From a virus, in the IMG/VR virus record IMGVR_UViG_3300038701_000465, positions 1 through 24,116 of that record: a stretch of DNA of 24,116 nucleotides. The stretch is one strand, 5' to 3'. Both the position numbers and the translations under genes were made by a program. The notes under the pieces were generated by a model. It had not been told where the DNA came from and searched no databases. It saw nothing but the letters and a program-made list of their open reading frames with translations. Shown here in pieces: positions 1-7,224 of the stretch. Positions within the stretch are counted from its first letter, which is position 1, and each line of letters begins with the position of its first letter.

Positions 1-350
1 GAGCCGGTCGGTCCTGTCGGGCCTTGGGGTCCTGTCGCTCCGTCCGCTCCTGAGGGTCCTGTCGGGCCTTGGGGTCCTGTCGCTCCGTCCGCTCCTGAGG
101 GTCCTGTCGGGCCTTGGGGTCCTGTCGCTCCGTCCGCTCCTGAGGGTCCTGTCGGGCCTTGGGGTCCTGTCGGGCCTATCTGTTCGACCCATAGACCGCC
201 GACCTTTTTAAAGTAACCCGTTTCCGTTTTTACCGAATCATCTACGAGAGCCTCTCCGAATACGTGTAAATCCTCGTAAATCGGGAACTCCTGAGAAAAG
301 CCGGTCGCGGCTATTGTTATCAGAATTAAAGTTGTTAGAGCGTTTTTCAT
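1..350 (-). CDS. Secreted collagen-like repeat protein (partial, runs off left edge)
   Basis: The reading frame opens at ATG 350-348 and stays open to the window edge, giving 116 codons without a stop. Residues 1-20 form a signal peptide: MKN, a hydrophobic stretch ([13 protein letters not shown]), then a likely cleavage site at GFSQ/E, in flavobacterial style. A globular stretch of about 40 residues follows, ending [10 protein letters not shown]. The rest is collagen-like Gly-X-Y, repeating [15 protein letters not shown]. Gly-X-Y tracts in phages usually form trimeric stalks of tail fibres, but fibres normally lack signal peptides. The product may instead be exported from the infected cell or lysogen, or be a cell-surface protein. 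It starts 10 bases after the stop of the upstream 129-aa gene, so it is probably co-transcribed with the structural genes. The true C-terminus is outside the window. Confidence 0.85.
   Translation of the reverse strand, partial: MKNALTTLILITIAATGFSQEFPIYEDLHVFGEALVDDSVKTETGYFKKVGGLWVEQIGPTGPQGPTGPSGADGATGPQGPTGPSGADGATGPQGPTGPSGADGATGPQGPTGPTG
11..173 (-). repeat. 45-bp tandem repeat inside the collagen-like gene, about 3.6 copies
   Basis: Three perfect copies (11-55, 56-100, 101-145) are followed by a partial copy to about 173. The unit is 45 bp, or 15 codons and five Gly-X-Y triplets, so gain or loss of a unit keeps the frame. Perfect identity at the nucleotide level, including third positions, indicates recent expansion or homogenisation. 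More copies may lie beyond the left edge. Confidence 0.95.
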
Positions 351-360
351 TGTTCGACGT

Positions 361-750
361 TTAGGTATAACAGATTAGATAAACTTTTAGTCCGGTCAAT
401 TCAGCATTACTATAGACCTCGATAGCGTTCGGGTTATCGAAATCTCCTCCGAGACCGCGGAATCGGAGAGGGAGGGTTTCTCCTGAGCTCGTATCGACAA
501 CGGTACATTGACGAGCCGGCTTTCCAACGGAATGAGTTACCTCAGTCCAACCCGGGCCGATTGTAACCGGGTCCGGCGTCGTGTACGGGATTCCGTATTT
601 TACGCCGGCGTCGTCCTCGATATTTAAACAGCTATCCGTTAAATCGTTAGTCTGATTTCGGACGTCCGCCGCGCTTATATCCTGTTCCGTGTTGTCGTTA
701 ATCCGAGTGTCGGCTAAGGACTTTAATTCATTTCGGCCAAATTCTCCCAT
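361..750 (-). CDS. Putative tail fibre or virion surface protein (129 aa)
   Basis: Family not identified with certainty. The N-terminal segment around residues 15-42 ([19 protein letters not shown], then [11 protein letters not shown]) resembles the attachment segment seen near the N-terminus of many phage fibre proteins, where a 'DNT...ITPADVR' stretch precedes a short helix. The remainder (residues 50-129) is beta-rich, with many Thr, Val and Gly, and ends in alternating hydrophobic residues (LKVYLICYT). It has no signal peptide or membrane segment. It lies 9 bases after the tail-terminator-like gene and 10 bases before the collagen-like gene, so a role in the distal fibre or host-recognition apparatus is the best positional guess. 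It could also be a decoration or head-fibre protein. Confidence 0.7.
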   Translation of the reverse strand: MGEFGRNELKSLADTRINDNTEQDISAADVRNQTNDLTDSCLNIEDDAGVKYGIPYTTPDPVTIGPGWTEVTHSVGKPARQCTVVDTSSGETLPLRFRGLGGDFDNPNAIEVYSNAELTGLKVYLICYT

Positions 751-759
751 TTGTGGAAA

Positions 760-1479
760 TTATTTAAACGCCGACGAGAACGCCGACTCGTTAAATGCTT
801 TTTCATCGTTCGAAGATAAACAACCTACTCGAAACGCAAAGGAAAACGCTTTAGAAAACTCTCCCTTACAATTTCCCGAGTAAACATAACCCTCGTCCGT
901 TAGGTATAGTTTAACATACGTATCGTAACCCTTTATTAACTGAGGGTCGAGGTCGACGCCGGTTTCCCGGACGCGGACGGATATAACTATTCGACCCATA
1001 ACCATAGACTCGGAGCCCGGGGCGTCTGTAGGATTCTGGATTTCGATATCTGTAACTTGACGCCAACCGATAAAAGGAGGCTCGAAACCGAGCGTTTTAT
1101 ATCTGGAATCGTTTAAAATGGTACGGACAACCCCGAGGAGTCTTTGGAGTTTAAAAAGAGCCTGAGAGTCCGCTCGGGTCGAGGAGTCGTTCCCGGCGTC
1201 TCCTTTCGATTTCGCGTAAGCGTCGACGGCAAAATCGTAAACCCCATCGGCTCCGGTCTGATCTTGGTTATTATATTTTCCCTTTAAGAGACAGACGTTA
1301 ACGATAGGACATTCTTTAGCCTCTGGACGGGCGAACCTTTCGACGAATACGGTCGCGTCCAATTCCGGGTCCGAATTTAACGTCGACTGATTAGGTAACT
1401 CGTCCGCTAATATCTCAGCGATTCGAGCCCTAACGAGCTCAAACGCCTGTAACCCTATAGCTGTCTCTATTTGTGGCAT
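760..1479 (-). CDS. Probable tail terminator or tail-completion protein with C-terminal extension (239 aa)
   Basis: Residues 1-175 read like a tail-terminator or head-tail joining protein. They comprise an N-terminal helix, a beta strand (VNVCLLKGKYNN), the segment YDFAVDAYAKSKGD, a helical block (ADSQALFKLQRLLGVVRTIL) and a final strand (MVMGRIVISVRVRETG). Tail terminators (lambda gpU type) cap the tail tube and join it to the head. This assignment rests on fold-like pattern and position after the head-tail adaptor. Residues 176-239 are an extra segment rich in Phe, Ser and Lys (EFSKAFSFAFRVG, AFNESAFSSAFK) that I cannot assign. Its start overlaps the stop of the upstream gene by one base (TAATG), implying translational coupling. 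Confidence 0.75.
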   Translation of the reverse strand: MPQIETAIGLQAFELVRARIAEILADELPNQSTLNSDPELDATVFVERFARPEAKECPIVNVCLLKGKYNNQDQTGADGVYDFAVDAYAKSKGDAGNDSSTRADSQALFKLQRLLGVVRTILNDSRYKTLGFEPPFIGWRQVTDIEIQNPTDAPGSESMVMGRIVISVRVRETGVDLDPQLIKGYDTYVKLYLTDEGYVYSGNCKGEFSKAFSFAFRVGCLSSNDEKAFNESAFSSAFK

Positions 1480-1859
1480 TAATCCGCGGAGAGGTTCAAA
1501 AGTAGAACGATAAGACCTATAGTAGAGTCTGGAAACTGTTCCCGGACGACGTAATCGTAATCGACGCCGGACGAATCCGCGACCGTTACCCTGTAATTTT
1601 CAAGGTCGACGCGGCCCTCAGCGTCCCGGACCGTAAATCCGGCGTCTGTTAATGTCTTTTCGCTTAGGCTAACGTGGACGTTAGTTTCGCTTTTAATAAG
1701 ACCCTCCGAGTCGAGGCCGAGATTATGTTTAGCGGACAATCCCTTAACCTCCGCGGACGTCTGTCCGTCCGGAGTCGTTAAAATCATAGTAACAGCGAAT
1801 CCGTCGGAGTTCGTCGTTATATCCTTAATATCCCTATTAGCAAAATCGAGGAGTCCCAT
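1479..1859 (-). CDS. Probable head-tail adaptor (126 aa)
   Basis: The protein starts MGLLDFANRDIKDITTN and has beta-rich middle segments (AVTMILTTPDGQTSAEVKGL, NVHVSLSEKTLTDAG) and a hydrophobic end (IGLIVLLLNL). Size and position, after capsid and the FI-position protein and before the tail-terminator-like gene, match small head-tail joining proteins such as lambda gpFII (117 aa). It has no signal peptide or catalytic motif. It is the first gene after the intrinsic terminator at 1870-1909. A TATTTTTG box on the minus strand (1874-1881) overlaps that terminator's T-tract and could restart transcription here. The adaptor role is inferred, not proven by a signature motif. Confidence 0.75.
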   Translation of the reverse strand: MGLLDFANRDIKDITTNSDGFAVTMILTTPDGQTSAEVKGLSAKHNLGLDSEGLIKSETNVHVSLSEKTLTDAGFTVRDAEGRVDLENYRVTVADSSGVDYDYVVREQFPDSTIGLIVLLLNLSAD

Positions 1860-1869
1860 ATCGTAAAAC

Positions 1870-1909
1870 TAAACAAAAATAGCCGCTCCGAGTTATCGAA
1901 ACGGCTATC
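1870..1909 (-). terminator. Intrinsic terminator after the FI-position gene
   Basis: On the minus strand, ATAGCCG (1908-1902) and CGGCTAT (1885-1879) form a 7-bp stem around a 16-base loop, followed at once by TTTTTGTTTAG. It begins 20 bases past the stop of the 165-aa gene and ends before the next start at 1859. It would reduce transcription from the capsid region into the adaptor and fibre genes. Confidence 0.8.
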
Positions 1910-1929
1910 TAAATCAAAGCTCGGAACCG

Positions 1930-2427
1930 TTACCGGTTAGACAGATGCTCGGTTAGAATCTTGTAAAGGTCGGATTTCAGAGCCTTTTTATCGTACTCGA
2001 CCCCGGGACAACGGTCCAAAAGGTCGACGATATCGACTTTATTATAGTCGTCCTCAGACTTTAGCTCGAAATCGTCCGGAATCAGATTAACCTCCTCCTT
2101 TTCGGTTTCCTCTAACTGAGACTCCTCGGCTTTCTCCTCCTCCTTTTCGGTTTCCTCTACCTGAGACTCCTCGGCTTTCTCCTCCTCCTTTTCAGATTCG
2201 GACGCCTTAGAGCTTTCATTTTTAGAACCCTGTTTCTTAGCCTTGGCCTTTTTAGGCTTAGGCTCCTCGATAGGCTCGATAAAAACGTTATGCGGCTCTT
2301 TCATTAAATCCGAGGCCGGGACCGGTAATTGGTCCTCCGTTACAATGTCTCCGGATTTATATAGCTTTTTCCCTTTTCCTGTAAGGTGTAAAGCGATAAC
2401 CTTGTATTTTCTAACGCTGTCTCCCAT
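1930..2427 (-). CDS. Acidic virion protein in the lambda FI position, with C-terminal HeH/LEM-like segment (165 aa)
   Basis: Three parts are visible. Residues 1-55 are a small beta-type domain (YKVIALHLTGKGKKLY, then NVFIEPIEEP). Residues about 56-110 are low-complexity and highly charged, starting Lys-rich (KPKKAKAKK) and then carrying two copies of a Glu-rich 15-residue repeat (EKEEEKAEESQVEET). Residues 122-165 (DDYNKVDIVDLLDRCPG, then EYDKKALKSDLYKILTEHL) resemble the helix-extended-helix/LEM/SAP class of small domains found in phage head proteins and in nucleic-acid-binding proteins. It directly follows the capsid gene, the position of lambda FI, which assists terminase docking. I infer a head-associated or packaging-accessory role. 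It is the last gene before an intrinsic terminator. Confidence 0.8.
   Translation of the reverse strand: MGDSVRKYKVIALHLTGKGKKLYKSGDIVTEDQLPVPASDLMKEPHNVFIEPIEEPKPKKAKAKKQGSKNESSKASESEKEEEKAEESQVEETEKEEEKAEESQLEETEKEEVNLIPDDFELKSEDDYNKVDIVDLLDRCPGVEYDKKALKSDLYKILTEHLSNR
2091..2194 (-). repeat. 45-bp in-frame direct repeat in the acidic linker
   Basis: Two adjacent 45-bp units (2091-2135 and 2136-2180) differ at one base as read by eye (codons for L versus V). A third partial copy follows to about 2194. The unit encodes 15 Glu/Lys-rich residues and keeps the frame, so linker length can vary by slippage. The unit length equals that of the collagen repeat, but the sequences are unrelated. Confidence 0.9.
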
Positions 2428-2457
2428 TGTTAAAAGTTTGATGTTGGGCGGTCGTTA

Positions 2458-3528
2458 TTAGGCGACCGCTTGAAAAGTGTAAATCTGATCGACCGCGGTC
2501 GGAATAGTTATTCCGGCGGATTTAACGTCGAAATAGTGAGCGGTTTTCCCGGTATCTATCCAATCGTTAAAAACGTAAGCTCCTCTCTTAAGAGAGATTC
2601 CGTTCGCCGCTCCTCCCTCTTTAGTCAACAACTGAGGAACAGCCGCGAAACCGTGAGTAAATCGAGGATTTTCCGGAATCATAATAACGTCCTTAGCGTT
2701 AACGTAAGGCTGTTGAGCTCCCGACGCGTCCGTATACTCCTCCGGATATGTCCAGAGATTAACCTCAAAGGACCCGACGGTTATACGTCCGTGTAAAACG
2801 CCTCCGGTCGACTCTCTTACAAGTCGAGGCATATCGACCAGAAGAACGCGGCGGAGATTCGCCTTAGCTTGAAAAACCGGGTTAGCCTGTAGGTCTTTCA
2901 TAGCTGTAGAGCCGAGGATAGCGTTATATACGCCGCCCTGAGCCTTTCCAACACTTCGCAAGAATTTACAACCATTTTCAAGAGCGACCAACGGGTCGAC
3001 CGTAGCGGTAGCCCAATAGTTACCGGCTCCGAGGTCAACCATCGACCCGGCTTTCCGCTTAAAGTCGATATTATCGCCGCTCTCCAATTGAACGACGCCG
3101 GTTTTAAATACCTGAGACGCCATAACCTCGTAAGCTCTCTCGATTTTGTTTTGCAACCCGGACAACTTGTCGTTAATCCCGGTAATGAAATCCGCCAACT
3201 GAGAGTCTGAAATATCTCCGGCCTCAGTAAAGAGACGGTCGTACAAATCGAGCTCCGTAGCGTTGAATTTTTCGTGGTAGAACGGAGGGTCTATTACCTT
3301 TTCGGTTGACTTTCCGAATTGGTTCATATTACCCTCTCCGCCGCGGATAACGTCGACGGCGACTTTCTCCGTACCTCTCTCGACCTCGATAGACAGATAA
3401 CGAGTAGTCTTTTCTACAGGTTTAAAAAACGAGCGGAGAAACTCCGTCGGTCTTGGCATTTCCTTATAGGCCGCGACTCGGGCTTTAGTGAATGTCGATC
3501 TTGCTTGATTTGCTGGAATTGAACCCAT
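2458..3528 (-). CDS. Major capsid protein, lambda gpE family (356 aa)
   Basis: HK97-fold coat protein of the lambda gpE type, judged from several family-like segments. These are the N-terminal FLRSFFKPVEKTTRYLSIEVERG, the DVIRGGEGN loop, a long helix (LQNKIERAYEVMASQVFKTG) followed by VQLESGDNIDFKR, and the C-terminal VIMIPENPRFTHGFAA. Its length of 356 is close to lambda gpE (341). It sits after the gpD-like decoration gene exactly as in lambda. The start ATG 3528 follows an A/T-rich 40-base spacer without a Shine-Dalgarno site, normal for Bacteroidota. It assembles into the icosahedral shell together with the decoration protein and the scaffold nested in the protease gene. Confidence 0.93.
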   Translation of the reverse strand: MGSIPANQARSTFTKARVAAYKEMPRPTEFLRSFFKPVEKTTRYLSIEVERGTEKVAVDVIRGGEGNMNQFGKSTEKVIDPPFYHEKFNATELDLYDRLFTEAGDISDSQLADFITGINDKLSGLQNKIERAYEVMASQVFKTGVVQLESGDNIDFKRKAGSMVDLGAGNYWATATVDPLVALENGCKFLRSVGKAQGGVYNAILGSTAMKDLQANPVFQAKANLRRVLLVDMPRLVRESTGGVLHGRITVGSFEVNLWTYPEEYTDASGAQQPYVNAKDVIMIPENPRFTHGFAAVPQLLTKEGGAANGISLKRGAYVFNDWIDTGKTAHYFDVKSAGITIPTAVDQIYTFQAVA

Positions 3529-3568
3529 TTTACTGTCTATTGAGTGTTAAAATTCGTTTTCTTTTTCC

Positions 3569-3985
3569 TTACTGATTGTCGTAACCGGTCAAATTATCGA
3601 CGGCGACGAGCTTAATTCCGAGCGTGTCGGCGGCTATTCTGTCTCCGAGAGTTCTGTCCTCGACGTCCGTATCGAAATCGTCCGTCCCGTCGAATACGAC
3701 TTTACTTTTTACGACGTCTCCGCCGATACAGAAATTTAAAGTCGCGGACGCTCCATTAGCTACAGTTACCTCCTCGGCCAATACTCCGACCGGATATTGA
3801 GAACCATCTGTCGCGGCGGATTTTAACGGAGTTACTTTATCAGTCGCTCCGATACGACCCAAAAGAGTACCAACCTCTAAAGTTACCTCCGAGCCTGTTC
3901 CGTTCGTATAGGTTCCCTTTTCGAAACGGTTTTCTCGGATAAAGATTTTCGAGTAGTCGTAATTATTGATTTGAAGATCAGCCAT
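3569..3985 (-). CDS. Head decoration protein, lambda gpD family (138 aa)
   Basis: A small protein with a gpD-like core: NGTGSEVTLEVGTLLGRI, then YPVGVLAEEVTVANG, then TLNFCIGGDVVKSKVVFDG. Lambda gpD (110 aa) trimerises on the expanded capsid and stabilises it against internal DNA pressure. The order protease-decoration-capsid is that of lambda. It extends about 28 residues past lambda gpD at the C-terminus (TLGIKLVAVDNLTGYDNQ), the part that in some relatives carries extra surface loops. It starts 20 bases after the protease stop with an A-rich leader. Confidence 0.9.
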   Translation of the reverse strand: MADLQINNYDYSKIFIRENRFEKGTYTNGTGSEVTLEVGTLLGRIGATDKVTPLKSAATDGSQYPVGVLAEEVTVANGASATLNFCIGGDVVKSKVVFDGTDDFDTDVEDRTLGDRIAADTLGIKLVAVDNLTGYDNQ

Positions 3986-4006
3986 TTTTTAGATATTGGT
4001 CGGTTA

Positions 4007-4405
4007 TTAATCGTTTTCTTTTCCGAGGTTAAGGTTAGCCATAACCTCGGCCTCGAAATCCTTTACTTTTTGCGAATCCTCGGCCTCAGCGTTCGGCTCC
4101 TCCGTAGAAATCTCTATCTCGTTAGCGTTCTTAGCCTCCGGCTTTGCCTCCTCTCCTTTCGGAGTTTCTGTCGTTTCCTTTTGCAAACTTGCGAGGGCTC
4201 CGTTAGCGGCGGCCTTTACGGTCAATTCAGCCATTGCCGTTTGACTCATAGCGTCGCCCGATTCGATTCCGGCTTTAACAGCCGCCGGGTCCGCGTCAAT
4301 GAATACAAGATAAGCCCCGACTCTGTCGCGCTCCTCTTTCAAGATTTGCGCTTTCATAGCGGCGGCGGCTTCTGGATGTTTTCTTATAAAATCCTCGAAA
4401 GTCAT
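4007..4405 (-). CDS. Putative nested capsid scaffold, lambda Nu3-like (132 aa, internal start)
   Basis: Within the protease gene, in the same frame, an ATG at 4405-4403 opens MTFEDFIRKHPEAAAAMKAQ and runs to the shared stop. The bases just before it are unusually A-rich on the minus strand (an AAAACGAAAACCCAAAATC stretch), the kind of leader that starts translation in Bacteroidota. The product would be 132 aa, helical, Ala/Glu/Lys-rich and ending in an acidic tail, close in size to lambda Nu3, which is made the same way from inside gene C. That initiation happens here is inferred. Confidence 0.5.
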   Translation of the reverse strand: MTFEDFIRKHPEAAAAMKAQILKEERDRVGAYLVFIDADPAAVKAGIESGDAMSQTAMAELTVKAAANGALASLQKETTETPKGEEAKPEAKNANEIEISTEEPNAEAEDSQKVKDFEAEVMANLNLGKEND

Positions 4406-5026
4406 GTTTTGAGATTTTGGGTTTTCGTTTTTATCCTCTTTCGCCTCGACCTGAAAATGAGCGGCGACGTCCAGAGCGTAAGCGTCGATTTTAGCTTTTA
4501 CCTCCGGTGTTATTTTTTCGATTCGGCTAATTAAACCGATAGATTTAGCTTGTTTCGCTGTTAAAAAGACCTCTTTTCGGCCCTCCATAGAAAAGATATC
4601 GTCGACGGTTACTCCGGAAATCTTTTCGAATTTCTCGACGTCTACTTTAGCCTCAAACGCGGCCCGGAGGTCGGCATTAATCTTGTCGAGGTTAGCTTTT
4701 AGAGCGTCCGTAAACATATCAGAACCCTCGAAATACTCAGAATATCCGGCCCGGTGGACCAGAAATTGAGAAACGTCGAGAGCGGTAACATCGTCGGCAT
4801 AACAACAAAAGAACATACCCATAGAATGAGCCCTCCCGTCGACTTTGATTTTTTTAGCTCCGGTCAATTCCCGAAACTTAGCAATAACGCCCCAACAATC
4901 AACGACCGAACCTCCGTCCGTATTGATTCGCAACGTTACCGGAGAGTTACCGGCCCCTATCATTTCGTTAATAAGGTCCCGGACCGTCCAAGAGTAAATC
5001 GCGCCGTATAAGAGTATTTCTTTCAT
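4007..5026 (-). CDS. Head maturation protease, ClpP/S49-like, with C-terminal scaffold region (339 aa)
   Basis: The N-terminal 180 residues form a ClpP-like fold. The oxyanion segment is INTDGGS (34-40), the nucleophile Ser68 lies in GRAHSMGM, and His91 lies in FLVHRAG, counted from ATG 5026. An upstream in-frame TTG at 5038 exists, but it overlaps the putative minus-strand -7 box at 5036-5043. ATG 5026 is also where protease homology begins, so I chose it. Residues after about 207 are helical and charged and resemble a scaffold. In lambda, gpC cleaves itself and the scaffold during prohead maturation. The gene follows the portal in biological order, but a plus-strand RHH gene and a promoter pair intervene, so it likely has its own promoter. 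Confidence 0.9.
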   Translation of the reverse strand: MKEILLYGAIYSWTVRDLINEMIGAGNSPVTLRINTDGGSVVDCWGVIAKFRELTGAKKIKVDGRAHSMGMFFCCYADDVTALDVSQFLVHRAGYSEYFEGSDMFTDALKANLDKINADLRAAFEAKVDVEKFEKISGVTVDDIFSMEGRKEVFLTAKQAKSIGLISRIEKITPEVKAKIDAYALDVAAHFQVEAKEDKNENPKSQNMTFEDFIRKHPEAAAAMKAQILKEERDRVGAYLVFIDADPAAVKAGIESGDAMSQTAMAELTVKAAANGALASLQKETTETPKGEEAKPEAKNANEIEISTEEPNAEAEDSQKVKDFEAEVMANLNLGKEND

Positions 5027-5035
5027 AGCCGAGAG

Positions 5036-5092
5036 CAAATCAAAGGATTAAATAAACCCGTCTAAAATAAAGGTTACTTTTTCTTATATTTG
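5036..5092. promoter_or_regulatory. Divergent promoter element, copy 1 (RHH gene right, protease left)
   Basis: Plus strand: TATATTTG (5085-5092) is a perfect Bacteroidota -7 box, 5 bases before the RHH start codon. Minus strand: TTGATTTG (5043-5036) is one base off the consensus and lies 9 bases before the protease ATG. Between them, after an 18-base spacer, is a 25-bp block (5062-5086) beginning CTAAAATAAAGG and ending TTTTTCTTA. Block, boxes and spacing all recur at 18277-18333. No canonical -33 TTTG is seen, so the shared block probably binds an activator or alternative sigma factor. Confidence 0.75.
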
Positions 5093-5097
5093 AACCT

Positions 5098-5304
5098 ATG
5101 AAAAAGAAAACATCGAACGAGCCCGGGACCGACGAGAACGGTCTAACTTACATAATGATAAAGGGCGTAACTCCGGGACTTAAGAAAGACTTTAAGACCG
5201 TCGTAAAAAACCAAGGGAAAACGTTTTCCTCCGTGTTAAGGAAGTTTCTACGGGAATACGTGGACAACGCGGACGAGGCACATAAAACGCCGCTCGACGA
5301 TTAG
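5098..5304 (+). CDS. Ribbon-helix-helix (CopG/Arc-type) DNA-binding protein (68 aa)
   Basis: One of two plus-strand genes in the window. Residues 16-23 (LTYIMIKG) make the DNA-contacting beta strand, 25-39 (PGLKKDFKTVVKNQG) helix A and 41-57 (TFSSVLRKFLREYVDNA region) helix B, the layout of RHH repressors, which dimerise and place the paired strands in the major groove. The start at 5098 is preferred because Met20 would cut the strand. The -7 box ends 5 bases upstream, so the message is probably leaderless. The gene runs tail-to-tail into the portal gene and the two stops overlap (5301-5304). With no terminator between them, its transcript would be antisense to portal. A phage regulator acting on the repeated operators or promoters nearby is likely; the target is unknown. 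Confidence 0.85.
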   Translation: MKKKTSNEPGTDENGLTYIMIKGVTPGLKKDFKTVVKNQGKTFSSVLRKFLREYVDNADEAHKTPLDD

Positions 5305-6914
5305 TCCGTCCCGGACGACGGGTCCTTTTTATCCGGAATAAGACCGAGCTCCTTTAGTCTGTTATATTCGTTTGAAAATGTCGAGATATTTGTCGCGGAA
5401 TCCCCGGAGTCCAGACGTTCGGTCGACGCCTCTATAGTTGACAGAGGAGCCGTCTCTCCGAGAGGCCCGAGTTTCATTCTCTCGGCTTTAACCTCCTTAA
5501 CCGGGTCGATATGCGGAACCTGAGCTCCGACCCATCTACAGGCCGAGTAAGCGGAAAGGAGTTCCGTATTTTTCGACATAAAAGCGGAAAGGAATCCCGG
5601 GGCCGGGACGCGACCGCTAAGAACCTCCGCAAATAACCAGAACTCATAAACCCGGTTTAGGAACTGATCGGCGAAATCCTTTCTCTCGACCCGGAGTGTA
5701 TTTTCCCAATCCTTAATCGCGGCCCGGGACGCGGAGAAATTATCGTCGTAACGCTGTTTCGCTACATTGGGAGGGATTCCGACCGCGGCGCAAACGATAT
5801 CGAAATTCGTGTCGTAAAACTCTTTAAAATATAGCTCATTCTTAGACTCTAACGCCTCGACCTTGGAATCCGGAGTATTATTAATAACTGTCTTATTCGT
5901 AGTCGCGGCAACCCGACCCCGTAAAATCTCTCCGTCCTCGGTCCGAGGGATATCGTCGTCGGCGTTAACAGATTTAACGATAGCGTCCCTTAAATGAGAT
6001 TCGCCGGTCGAGTTAACGCCGTGGATAATCTGATAAACGATTTTCTGTCGCTCCTCAGCGGAACCGACCGTCGCCTCTTTATACCTTTCGAGCTTTTTAA
6101 GTGTTTCGAGGACGGTCGCTAAAAGCGGAATCCCTCTAACTGAGTCCGGGCGGTATTTATTACCGTAAACCATAAACGCGACCCGGAGGCCGGTCGCTCT
6201 GGAATAGGCCGGGATTCGCTCGTATTTTCCGAGAGGATATCCTTTCGCGTATGTTTTGACGTAATACGCGATATGTTTTCCGTTCGCGTCTATTTCGACG
6301 CCGTGTCTTATTCTATTGGAACCGGCGGCCTTTGGTCTGGAAATTGGGGTCTCGATATTCTGAGAGTCTATAACCCGTATCTCGACGCGACCGGCCTTAA
6401 GCCTAAGAATAACCAGACAATCGCCTCCGATTTTCGCGAATTTAAAAACGGATTTCGATATCTGAGATAAAGACTCCTCTCCTGAGACCGAGACCAATTT
6501 AGAGTCCGCGTATAATTGGAACCGGGCCTCGGACATTTCCGCGAATTTTGCGGCGGCCTTATCGTCAAAATCTAAGGACCCGTCGACGGCTATAACCGAT
6601 AATTTCGGAGTCGCCTGTAGCTTTAAACCGGTCGCAACCGCCCAAGTCGCGAAACGGTTTATCGCGATTTGTGTTATCTCGGATTCGACGTAACTTTGCC
6701 AAGAGCGGACCCGGAGGATTCCGTAATCCATAACGTAGTCCCGGGGCGGACCGAGCTCTCCGAGATTTTTCTCTCCGTTATACGAATAGGTCCAGACCGT
6801 ACCGATAGAACTCGGGTCCACAAAAGCCAAAGGACGCGGAGCCGGAGTCTCTTGTTTTACGTCCGGAGAGTTTCCGAACCAATTAGACGGGTTAAAAAGG
6901 GCCTTAATATCCAT
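5301..6914 (-). CDS. Portal protein, lambda family (537 aa)
   Basis: Lambda-type portal by length (lambda gpB is 533 aa) and by segments. The N-terminal region (VMDYGILRVRSWQSYVESEITQ) precedes a wing/stem region with KIGGDCLVILRL, RVIDSQNIETP and the turn YRPDSVRGIPLLATVLETLK. The clip/helical region follows (YDTNFDIVCAAVGIPPNVAKQ, then DNFSASRAAIKDWENTLR). The dodecameric ring forms the DNA entry vertex and docks terminase, then the gpW-like connector. It overlaps the upstream gpW-like gene by 11 bases. The last codons overlap the convergent RHH gene. The Ser/Asp-rich C-terminal tail after residue 490 looks disordered. Confidence 0.92.
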   Translation of the reverse strand: MDIKALFNPSNWFGNSPDVKQETPAPRPLAFVDPSSIGTVWTYSYNGEKNLGELGPPRDYVMDYGILRVRSWQSYVESEITQIAINRFATWAVATGLKLQATPKLSVIAVDGSLDFDDKAAAKFAEMSEARFQLYADSKLVSVSGEESLSQISKSVFKFAKIGGDCLVILRLKAGRVEIRVIDSQNIETPISRPKAAGSNRIRHGVEIDANGKHIAYYVKTYAKGYPLGKYERIPAYSRATGLRVAFMVYGNKYRPDSVRGIPLLATVLETLKKLERYKEATVGSAEERQKIVYQIIHGVNSTGESHLRDAIVKSVNADDDIPRTEDGEILRGRVAATTNKTVINNTPDSKVEALESKNELYFKEFYDTNFDIVCAAVGIPPNVAKQRYDDNFSASRAAIKDWENTLRVERKDFADQFLNRVYEFWLFAEVLSGRVPAPGFLSAFMSKNTELLSAYSACRWVGAQVPHIDPVKEVKAERMKLGPLGETAPLSTIEASTERLDSGDSATNISTFSNEYNRLKELGLIPDKKDPSSGTD

Positions 6915-7209
6915 TCGGGAAATTTTTAGAATCGACGAGACGGATAGTCCGCCCGTTTATCCTGTTCTTATAAAGCGTCTTTAACGACTCTAACGCCCGG
7001 ATAGATTTTAAAACCTCGTCCGGAGAGCGATAGACGGTCTTTATCTTGGTCTGAGTGTCGTCGAGAGAGTATTCCGAAATATGTCCGGTCTCCGCCGCTT
7101 TTAATAACGTGCTCTCCATTACTGAGATAACGTTATCAATTCGAGTTATTTTCTCTTGATAACTCTCGGCCTCGGCCACATAATCAGACGCGGAGTAATA
7201 AACAGGCAT
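6904..7209 (-). CDS. gpW-like head-tail connector (101 aa)
   Basis: A small, mostly helical protein: a helix (ASDYVAEAESYQEKITRIDNVISVMESTLLKAAETG), a short beta hairpin (ISEYSLDDTQTKIKTVYR) and a second helix (SPDEVLKSIRALESLKTLYKNRING). Helix-hairpin-helix just upstream of the portal gene is the signature of lambda gpW (68 aa), which seals the portal after packaging. The N-terminal helix here is longer than in lambda. It starts 16 bases after the spike stop and overlaps portal by 11 bases. In lambda gpW follows terL; here it follows the tail spike, marking the junction of tail and head modules. Confidence 0.75.
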   Translation of the reverse strand: MPVYYSASDYVAEAESYQEKITRIDNVISVMESTLLKAAETGHISEYSLDDTQTKIKTVYRSPDEVLKSIRALESLKTLYKNRINGRTIRLVDSKNFPNGY

Positions 7210-7224
7210 AGGACAAAAGTAATA

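Noticed and set aside
11-173. Short regular repeats that could suggest a CRISPR array
   Set aside because: The units are contiguous, without spacers, and encode Gly-X-Y triplets in frame with the secreted protein.
1861-1929. Possible small RNA between the two head genes
   Set aside because: The stem-loop with its T-tract is explained as an intrinsic terminator; I see no separate promoter for an independent RNA.
3971-4534. 187-codon open frame on the plus strand
   Set aside because: It lies fully antisense to the protease/scaffold and decoration genes, has a low-complexity Leu/Arg/Phe/Ser composition and no promoter. It is a shadow of the real minus-strand frame.
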